From Chloroflexota bacterium (GTDB lineage: Bacteria > Chloroflexota > Anaerolineae > Anaerolineales > UBA11858), in NCBI GenBank assembly GCA_003648195.1, contig QMOK01000006.1:1-32716 (forward strand): a DNA stretch of 32,716 nucleotides, written 5' to 3'. The notes beneath the pieces were generated by a model that saw nothing but the letters and a program-made list of their open reading frames with translations, made no database searches and was not told the origin of the DNA. Positions 19,296 through 26,004 of the stretch are shown piece after piece. Every line of letters starts with the position of its first letter. Position 1 is the stretch's first letter. The position numbers were made by a program, and so were the translations under genes.

Positions 19296-19376
19296 GGCTC
19301 ATGTATAAAACTTGTGTGCACAGGGCGAGATAAATCTCGCATTATGCTCCGTAGCGCGACATTTATGTCGCCTCTC
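19296..19376. repeat. Dispersed paired-palindrome repeat, copy B
   Basis: GCGAGATAAATCTCGC (19325-19340) and GCGACATTTATGTCGC (19356-19371). Confidence 0.6.
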
Positions 19377-19433
19377 GCCCAAATGGGAATAGTACTACTG
19401 CAAAATTAGCGTGCCGTGCTAAAATTAAAGTGT

Positions 19434-19439
19434 TATAAT
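19434..19439 (+). promoter_or_regulatory. Putative -10 of the ubiA-family gene
   Basis: Perfect TATAAT; -35 poorly conserved. Confidence 0.4.
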
Positions 19440-19503
19440 GCCGCCGGGTTTTGAAACACCTTAGTACATTACACACAACCCCAAATTTATTTCCCATCTA
19501 ACC

Positions 19504-19531
19504 GCTATTGGAGTCTCCAATAGCATTTTTT
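19504..19531 (+). terminator. Intrinsic terminator/attenuator immediately before the RBS of the UbiA-family CDS
   Basis: GCTATTGGA-gtc-TCCAATAGC-ATTTTTT, directly followed by ATGGAGG. Confidence 0.6.
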
Positions 19532-19543
19532 ATGGAGGCATCT

Positions 19544-20437
19544 ATGAAATCCTTTAAATCCTTGCTTGGCCCCATGCGCGTCCCGTTTCTATTCCTAACC
19601 CCCGCCTGCGTAGTTGTTGGAGTCGGCACAGCCTACTTGCAAACCGGCAAACTCAGTTGGCTCAACGTCATCATAGTTCTCATTGGCGCCCTAGCGGCTC
19701 ACATCAGTACCAATATCTTCAATGAATACTTCGACTTCAAAAGCGGCCTAGACGCCAAAACCCAGCGCACCCCCTTTAGCGGAGGCAGCGGCACGCTCCA
19801 AGCCGAGCCAGAAATGGAAAAATCTGTTCTGGTTATGGGGTGGGTCACTGCCATAATCATCGCCGCTGTTGGAATATATTTTGTCATCTTACGAGGTTGG
19901 CAATTACTGCCCTTAGGTCTAGTAGGCATCTTCTTAGTTATAACCTACACCATCTGGTGGACAAAAAACCCTGTCGCTTGCCTCTTAGCCCCTGGCCTAG
20001 GTTTCGGTGTCCTCATGGTTATGGGAACCCATTTCGCTCTCACCGGCACCTATACCTGGACAGCTTTCATCGCTTCCCTGCTGCCTACCTTCCTTGTCAG
20101 CAATTTGCTCCTTCTCAATCAGTTCCCAGATGTGGAAGCAGACCAAAGCACTGGCCGCAAGCATTACCCCATCGCCATCGGCAGAGAAGCCAGCAGTACA
20201 CTTTACGGCATTTTCCTCTTACTGGCCTACCTCTCTGTCATCGTTGGCGTCATTCTCAATCTGCTGCCTATTTTTAGCTTGCTGTCGCTCCTCACCAGCA
20301 TCCTGGGATGGAAAATTTTCCAAAGCGCTCGTCAAAACTACGAAGACATTGAAGCTCTAGCTCCCTCTATGGGCATGAACGTCATCGTTAACATAACCAC
20401 TCCCATTTTGCTCGCCATTGGCCTCTTTATTGGCTGA
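19544..20437 (+). CDS. UbiA prenyltransferase family (MenA-like)
   Basis: Polytopic; NIFNEYFDFKSGLDAKTQRTPFSGGSGTL and NQFPDVEADQSTGRKHYPIAIG. ATG at 19544 (GGAGG at 19534) preferred over TTG at 19508. Confidence 0.85.
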   Translation: MKSFKSLLGPMRVPFLFLTPACVVVGVGTAYLQTGKLSWLNVIIVLIGALAAHISTNIFNEYFDFKSGLDAKTQRTPFSGGSGTLQAEPEMEKSVLVMGWVTAIIIAAVGIYFVILRGWQLLPLGLVGIFLVITYTIWWTKNPVACLLAPGLGFGVLMVMGTHFALTGTYTWTAFIASLLPTFLVSNLLLLNQFPDVEADQSTGRKHYPIAIGREASSTLYGIFLLLAYLSVIVGVILNLLPIFSLLSLLTSILGWKIFQSARQNYEDIEALAPSMGMNVIVNITTPILLAIGLFIG

Positions 20438-20455
20438 GATTTAAAATTGACCAAT

Positions 20456-20496
20456 CCGCGTGTATAGGGCTGAGCAACTGCTCTATGCGCGCGGGT
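20456..20496 (+). terminator. Terminator of the UbiA-family gene
   Basis: ccgcgtgtataggg...ctctatgcgcgcgg, about 14 bp with G-U pairs, then GTTATTTGTTT. Confidence 0.55.
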
Positions 20497-20507
20497 TATT
20501 TGTTTAA

Positions 20508-20720
20508 AAACTTTGGGGGATAGCGGGCGTGTTCCACCCCCCTGAGCGATGCACTACGCCTAAGCAAAAGAACTGCCCCCAAACCAGAGAGAGACCAGGC
20601 CGAAGGTGGGACAAACCACCGGGCATCCGTCCCTTCCCCAGCGAAAACCAAGCGCAATGCGCTAGGCATGTACAATCCCTTGCTAGGTAGAATATCCACT
20701 AGCAAGGGTTGCATTGTTTG
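20508..20720 (+). ncRNA. Candidate structured ncRNA (6S-like?), orientation assumed
   Basis: Non-coding interval with GUGUUC followed by CCCCCCUGAGCGAU, pairing TTTGGGGG/CCCCCAAA, GGTGG-gacaaa-CCACC, AGCGC-aat-GCGCT, and a 10-bp 3' hairpin (20677-20708). Confidence 0.35.
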
Positions 20721-20788
20721 AACATAGTTTGTGGTTTAAGACTTTTAGGTGTGTCTTGGTGGCGTTTCCCCCTGGTTTTTTGACACGA

Positions 20789-21973
20789 TTACGCTCGAAT
20801 GTAGTCTATTGATGGGTCAATCTCTGGGATGGATATGGGCAACGAAAAAGCAAAGTAAGAGCCTTTCCCTTTCTGTGAGCGCACTTCAATTTCGGCGCCA
20901 TGCGCGTTGATAATATTTCGCACAAGCGGCAGCCCTAACCCTGTTCCCCCGTAGGCACGCGTTGCGGAGCTATCTAGTTGGTGGAAAGGCTTGAAAATTT
21001 CTTCAAGTTTATTTGCTGGTATCCCAATACCGGTATCGCGTACGGATAGGCGAACTTCTTCCATTTGTACGTGTACATCAATGAATATTTCTCCACCTTC
21101 AGGCGTGAATTTGACGGCGTTGTCTACCAAATGGTGAAGTGCCCAGGTTAATTTTTCAGCATCCGCTTTTACGTAGGGGATGTATTGGGGGTATTTGTTT
21201 TTGAATTGGATGTTCTTTTTCTGGCATTTTGCTTGCGCTTCGGAAGTTATTTTCTCTAAGATAGGCAACAAGTTTATTTCTTCTATTTTGAGGTTGAAAT
21301 TACTGCGATCAAGAATTGAGAATTGGATTAGATCTTCAATCAAGTTTTCTAATCTGGTTTCGGAGTTTTGCATTACTTCAAGGGCATCAGCTTGTTGAGG
21401 GGAGAGTGTTCCCAAGTGTTCGTTGATGAGTAATTGGATGTACCCTTTTAGGTGAGTGAGCGGGGTTCTGAGTTCGTGGGAGATATTGGCTAGGAAGTTG
21501 GATTTTAGTTGTTCTAGCTCTGAGAGACGAGATAAGGCATACTCTAACTCTTCGGTACGTTCTTGAACACGGGCTTCTAACTCATCATTAGCGTTTTGCA
21601 AGGCTGACTGCAATTTGATGATTTGCTCTGTTATGGCTTGGTCAAGCTCTTCTTGGTCAATCAGGTTTAGGTCTAGTAGAATTTGTCCAATTAGCACAGT
21701 TTCTGTAGATGTATTTTGTTCTTTTTGATGAGCGAGGGCTTTTTCAAGGTTTTCTTGGCTTAATGAACCTTTTTCTATTAAATAATCACCTAGCCGTGGC
21801 ACAAGTATTTCTGGCGAGAGCTTAATCTTTTTGGGTTCTTGTGAAAGCTGAGTGATAGATTGCTTTGCTAGAATAGCGGCAAGTACTAAATTAGCTTCAC
21901 AGTGTGGGCATGTAGCGGCGTGGGGGTTGACAGGCTTCTTGCATGCGGGGCAGGGGATTGTTTTTTGTATCAT
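20789..21973 (-). CDS. Histidine kinase with N-terminal zinc ribbon and tandem MshEN-like motifs
   Basis: CPACKKPVNPHAATCPHC; RLGDYLIEKGSLSQENLEKALAHQ and LIGQILLDLNLIDQEELDQAITEQ; HisKA SHELRTPLTHLKGY; HATPase DTGIGIPANKLEEIF. Confidence 0.85.
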   Translation of the reverse strand: MIQKTIPCPACKKPVNPHAATCPHCEANLVLAAILAKQSITQLSQEPKKIKLSPEILVPRLGDYLIEKGSLSQENLEKALAHQKEQNTSTETVLIGQILLDLNLIDQEELDQAITEQIIKLQSALQNANDELEARVQERTEELEYALSRLSELEQLKSNFLANISHELRTPLTHLKGYIQLLINEHLGTLSPQQADALEVMQNSETRLENLIEDLIQFSILDRSNFNLKIEEINLLPILEKITSEAQAKCQKKNIQFKNKYPQYIPYVKADAEKLTWALHHLVDNAVKFTPEGGEIFIDVHVQMEEVRLSVRDTGIGIPANKLEEIFKPFHQLDSSATRAYGGTGLGLPLVRNIINAHGAEIEVRSQKGKGSYFAFSLPISIPEIDPSIDYIRA

Positions 21974-22153
21974 ATTAGTAGTTGTGATGTCTAAGTGATA
22001 GTAAATTCGCGTTTTTGTTAGAGCGGGGGTTCATTCCTTTTATTGTACCGTAAATTTATTAAAAAAAACTAGTTTGATGCGTGGATGCGTGGGGAGCTGG
22101 ATAATGTTCTACTGCTTTCCTTGCTAATGTAAGCCAATTTGCTATTAACCTGT

Positions 22154-24742
22154 TTATATCCACCGCCCTACATTTGCGTTTAACGTGCGATTAGTTACTT
22201 GTGCCAAAGTATCAACGGCGAATGGTTTGTGTATTACACCCAGGAACCCTGCTTCTTGTAATTCGTCCGCGTTTTTTTCCAACGCGTACCCTGTGATGCA
22301 CAACGCTTTTAGGTTTGGGTTTATCTTTCGTAATTCGTGTACCAATTCCTCGCCGCCCATTTTTGGCATTACTATATCGGCAATGACCAAATCAATGTTT
22401 TTTTCCGTTTTGTAAATTATTAATCCTTGTTGTCCATTCCTTGCTGTAAGCACTCGATAGCCCAATGATTCTAGGATACTCTGGCCTGCCTCGCGCAGGT
22501 TTTCATCATCTTCCACTAGCAGTATTTTTTCTCCATGTCCTTGTGGCACAGTTGAGGCTTCTTTAGTATTGTTATTTTCTCTTAATTCATCAGAGGCCGG
22601 CAGGTAAATATGGAACGTTGTCCCTTTTGCCAGCTTTGTTTCTACATCTATGTACCCTTCGTGTAGCCTAACGATGCCGTATACCTGCGCCAGACCTAAT
22701 CCTGTTCCTTTGTTTACTTCTTTGGTGGTAAAGAATGGCTCAAATATGTGATTGCGTACCTTTTCCGACATTCCTACCCCTGTATCTGTAACGGTCAGGT
22801 AAACCCATTTTCCGGGTGGCATATTTTTTATTGGTGGTGTGTCGTTGGGCGTGATTTCAACATGAGATAGTTCGAATCGTAATTCTCCGCCGTGTGGCTG
22901 TGCGTCACGAGCGTTAGTTGCCAGGTTGGTTAGCATCTGTTGAATGCGGCCTGAATCTGCTTGCACAATAAACTCGGATGATTGGTCTTTTGGCATTGTC
23001 TTTAGTGAGACCTGAATGTTTTCAGGGATTGTGCGTTGCAGTATGTTCATTGTGTTCTGGATGATGGTTTGCAGATTTAACGCTTGAACTTGAAGTAGTG
23101 AACTGCTGCTGAAATCTAGGATTTGCTGTATTAGGTCTGCTGCTTTTTTAGACTCACTAATGATGGTCTCAATGTTATACGTTAGCGTAGGTGGCAAATT
23201 GGGGGCAAGCAAAGACATTTGGGAGTAGAGGATGATGGTGGTTAGAAGATTGCGAAAGTCGTGGGCTATGCCCGCGGATAATTGCCCTACAGCGGCCAAT
23301 CGTTCCTGGCGTATCATTTGCTCTTGTGTCTCTTTCAATTTCGCTAGCGTTTCCCCTAGACGGGAATTGCTTTCCTGTAACGCTTTTAATGTAGCATCTC
23401 TCTCAGACTCTATTTGTACCCGCGCGGTTACATCTTGTTTGACAGCGGCATAGTTGATGATTTCACCGGCTGCGTTTTTGATGGGGAAAATGGTTGCTTC
23501 TTCGTGATACAGTTCCCCATTCTTTTTCTTGTTAATAAAAACACCTTTCCAGGTATTGCCAGTGGTGATGGTATCCCATAACTCTTTGTAGAATGAATCG
23601 TCTTGATCTCCGCTTTTTAAAATGCGGGGATTTTGGTTCAATGCCTCAGTTATGGTGTAGCCGGTACTAGTTTCAAAATAAGGGTTGGCGTAGATTATAT
23701 CTCCTTTTAAGTTGGTGATGACTATAGTCGCGGCAACTTGTTCAATCACGGTTGCTAAACGCGCTATTTCTGCCTCTGCTTGTTTACGCTTAGTGACATC
23801 GTGGATAAAGAGGGCAAAGCCGACAAGTTCACATTCTGCGTCGTAAATGCCTGATACCCGAGAATCGAAATAATGTATTCCATCTTCATGTTCTTGGGTA
23901 AACATGTAACGGTGCTCTCCGTGGGCGCGGACGTTTTTGACAGCTTTTTCGAATCGCTCTGGAGCCACCCGCTCTTTGGTGTGCATTTCTTGGACTGTTT
24001 TTCCAGTGACCTCTTTTGCTGTGTAACCAAATACTTGTTCGGCTAAAGGATTGTAATATGTAATATGAAAATTTAAATCGGTAGTGACAATAGCATACTC
24101 GGTGGAACCGCGCAAAATATTGTCTAAGAGCGTGCTTTTTTGCGATAGCCGTATTTCTGCCTGCTTACGTTCGGTAATGTCAGAATGAGTGCCTACGAAA
24201 CGTGTTGGATTACCGTCTTTGTCATGGGCTACAACCTTGCCTCTCCCTTGTATCCAAATCCAAGTACCGTTTTTGTGAGCAAACTGGAATTCCACGTTAA
24301 ATCTGTCAAATTTTCCTTTTAAGTGATCGTTGGCCGTCTTCATTACCTTTTCAATAGCATTCGGGTGTACCCGCTTTTGAAATTCTTCTAAAGTATGTGG
24401 AAACTCGTTAATTTCATAACCGGCCATCGTATAATATCGTGGGTCAAAATAGACTTTATTCGTTGTTAAATCCCAGTCCCATAGCCCATCGTTCGCAACC
24501 GACATGGCTAAATTGAGACGTTCTTCGCTTTTCTGCAGCGCCTCTAACGCGGCCTTTTTTTGATACTCCGCTTGCTTACGCTTGGTAATATCCCGAAAGG
24601 CCAGCACAACGCCGGTAATAACTCCTTCCTCATCCCGAATAGGAGCGATACTGTCATCAATAGGTGTCTTAGTTCCGCTTTTGTTGACCAATAGAATGTG
24701 ATTCGCCAAATCACCTACAGTCTCCCCCTGAAGCACTCGCAT
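22154..24742 (-). CDS. Multi-PAS hybrid histidine kinase with C-terminal receiver, 3' part of an ORF split by UGA
   Basis: Several PAS/PAC units (DITERKQAE, DVTKRKQAE), IAHDFRNLLTTI, HATPase, REC KILLVEDDENLREAG...VIADIVMPKMGGEEL. Confidence 0.85.
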   Translation of the reverse strand: MRVLQGETVGDLANHILLVNKSGTKTPIDDSIAPIRDEEGVITGVVLAFRDITKRKQAEYQKKAALEALQKSEERLNLAMSVANDGLWDWDLTTNKVYFDPRYYTMAGYEINEFPHTLEEFQKRVHPNAIEKVMKTANDHLKGKFDRFNVEFQFAHKNGTWIWIQGRGKVVAHDKDGNPTRFVGTHSDITERKQAEIRLSQKSTLLDNILRGSTEYAIVTTDLNFHITYYNPLAEQVFGYTAKEVTGKTVQEMHTKERVAPERFEKAVKNVRAHGEHRYMFTQEHEDGIHYFDSRVSGIYDAECELVGFALFIHDVTKRKQAEAEIARLATVIEQVAATIVITNLKGDIIYANPYFETSTGYTITEALNQNPRILKSGDQDDSFYKELWDTITTGNTWKGVFINKKKNGELYHEEATIFPIKNAAGEIINYAAVKQDVTARVQIESERDATLKALQESNSRLGETLAKLKETQEQMIRQERLAAVGQLSAGIAHDFRNLLTTIILYSQMSLLAPNLPPTLTYNIETIISESKKAADLIQQILDFSSSSLLQVQALNLQTIIQNTMNILQRTIPENIQVSLKTMPKDQSSEFIVQADSGRIQQMLTNLATNARDAQPHGGELRFELSHVEITPNDTPPIKNMPPGKWVYLTVTDTGVGMSEKVRNHIFEPFFTTKEVNKGTGLGLAQVYGIVRLHEGYIDVETKLAKGTTFHIYLPASDELRENNNTKEASTVPQGHGEKILLVEDDENLREAGQSILESLGYRVLTARNGQQGLIIYKTEKNIDLVIADIVMPKMGGEELVHELRKINPNLKALCITGYALEKNADELQEAGFLGVIHKPFAVDTLAQVTNRTLNANVGRWI

Positions 24743-24763
24743 TGCTGGATTTTCTATTGGTTT

Positions 24764-25351
24764 TCACGAAATTTCGTTGACAACGTGAAATACCTCGGCC
24801 AAATCACGCCCCACCGCATCTGCCTGCTTCCACCCGGTCAACCCTTCGGCCACGGGATTTATAAATATTATTTGCCCAATATTGTCGGTGGCTATTACCG
24901 CGTCTCCAATGCTGTGTAATGTTGCATTAAGCCATTGCTCGCTTTCTTTTAACCTGGTCTCTAGTTTATGTCTATAAAGTGCCATCTCAATGGTAGTGAG
25001 CAATTCTCTCCCATTGATAGGTTTTATGGTGTAACCAAACGGTTCGGTAAGTTTAGCTCGCTGCAAAATTGCATCGTCTGAAAAATCGGTTAAGTAGATT
25101 ACGGGGATATTGAAATGGCATTGAATCTGGTGAGTCGCTTCAATGCCGTCCACTTCTCCTTTCAACTTGATGTCCATCAATACAATATCTGGCAGCATTT
25201 TACCAGCCTGTCGTACTACTTCCTCGCCGGAGGTGACGATACCCAAAACGTTGTAACCTAAAGATGTCAGCGTATTCCGGATACTTTTGCCTACAATGAG
25301 TTCGTCTTCGGCAATTAGTATCCGCGTTTCTATCTCATTATTTTCATTCAC
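24764..25351 (-). CDS. Receiver plus PAS protein, 5' part of the UGA-split hybrid kinase
   Basis: REC RILIAEDELIVGKSIRNTL...DIVLMDIKLKGEVDGIEA, PAS, ends VVNEIS*; same frame as the 24742 ORF. Confidence 0.8.
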   Translation of the reverse strand: MNENNEIETRILIAEDELIVGKSIRNTLTSLGYNVLGIVTSGEEVVRQAGKMLPDIVLMDIKLKGEVDGIEATHQIQCHFNIPVIYLTDFSDDAILQRAKLTEPFGYTIKPINGRELLTTIEMALYRHKLETRLKESEQWLNATLHSIGDAVIATDNIGQIIFINPVAEGLTGWKQADAVGRDLAEVFHVVNEIS

Positions 25352-25662
25352 TATCGGTTTTCCTTTGTTGATGGAGTTTGCTATACTTTAGCCGCTCTGA
25401 ATATGAAATAAGTTTTTTATTTGAACGGGAGTTTGTCTTACTATGTTGATTATACTTCATTAACATTAAAACCGAGGCGGTTTTCTTGATAGTGGCACTG
25501 CATGCGCTCAGGTGATACTAAAAAAGACTGACTCTTCGTTCAGAATATCATTTTGAGCCAGCGGAGAGAAGCCTTTGATTAAGTGCTAGAACACAGTGCA
25601 TATTTACGTTAAAGATTCCCCCTTTGCTGTCGGAATGATGTGCTTATGATGATTCGTGCGTC

Positions 25663-25985
25663 TCACTTTGCCGCAGGGATGATATATTCGTTCAATAGCA
25701 TCTCTGGGATAAAAAAGTCGTTGTCACGCAGTTTGCTGGTAAAGACCACCACCATATTTTTCTCAGGAACGATATAAATGAACTGCCCCTGGTAGCCCAG
25801 CGCCATATAGTAACCGGCATCAAGGCCGGGGTGGAGGCGGGGGGCGGGGTTATCGCCAGAGTGGGCGTGTTTGCTATCTCTGGCGCTGAAATGGCTTTTT
25901 GTTCGCTGCTGCAAGCCGCGAGGTTAAAGGCGAACAAGAAGGCCAACACGAACATTCTACAAAGAATAGGCCGGTTGTGTGTCAT
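25663..25985 (-). pseudogene. Internally deleted serine hydrolase/beta-lactamase-family lipoprotein remnant
   Basis: N-end lipoprotein signal FVLAFLFAFNLAACSSEQ in one frame; C-end DAGYYMALGYQGQFIYIVPEKNMVVVFTSKLRDNDFFIPEMLLNEYIIPAAK in another. Confidence 0.65.
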
Positions 25986-26004
25986 TTTTCTCCATGCTAT
26001 TGGT

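Noticed and set aside
20508-20660. tmRNA, RNase P RNA or SRP RNA
   Set aside because: None of the signature blocks I know for these RNAs is present on either strand.
20496-20714. Minus-strand 72-aa ORF over the ncRNA candidate
   Set aside because: Arg/Ser/Leu-rich composition, no recognisable domain or RBS, overlaps strong hairpins.
24764-24766. UGA recoding as an amino acid genome-wide
   Set aside because: Other genes here end normally at TGA (for example the UbiA-family gene at 20437), so a changed genetic code is not supported.
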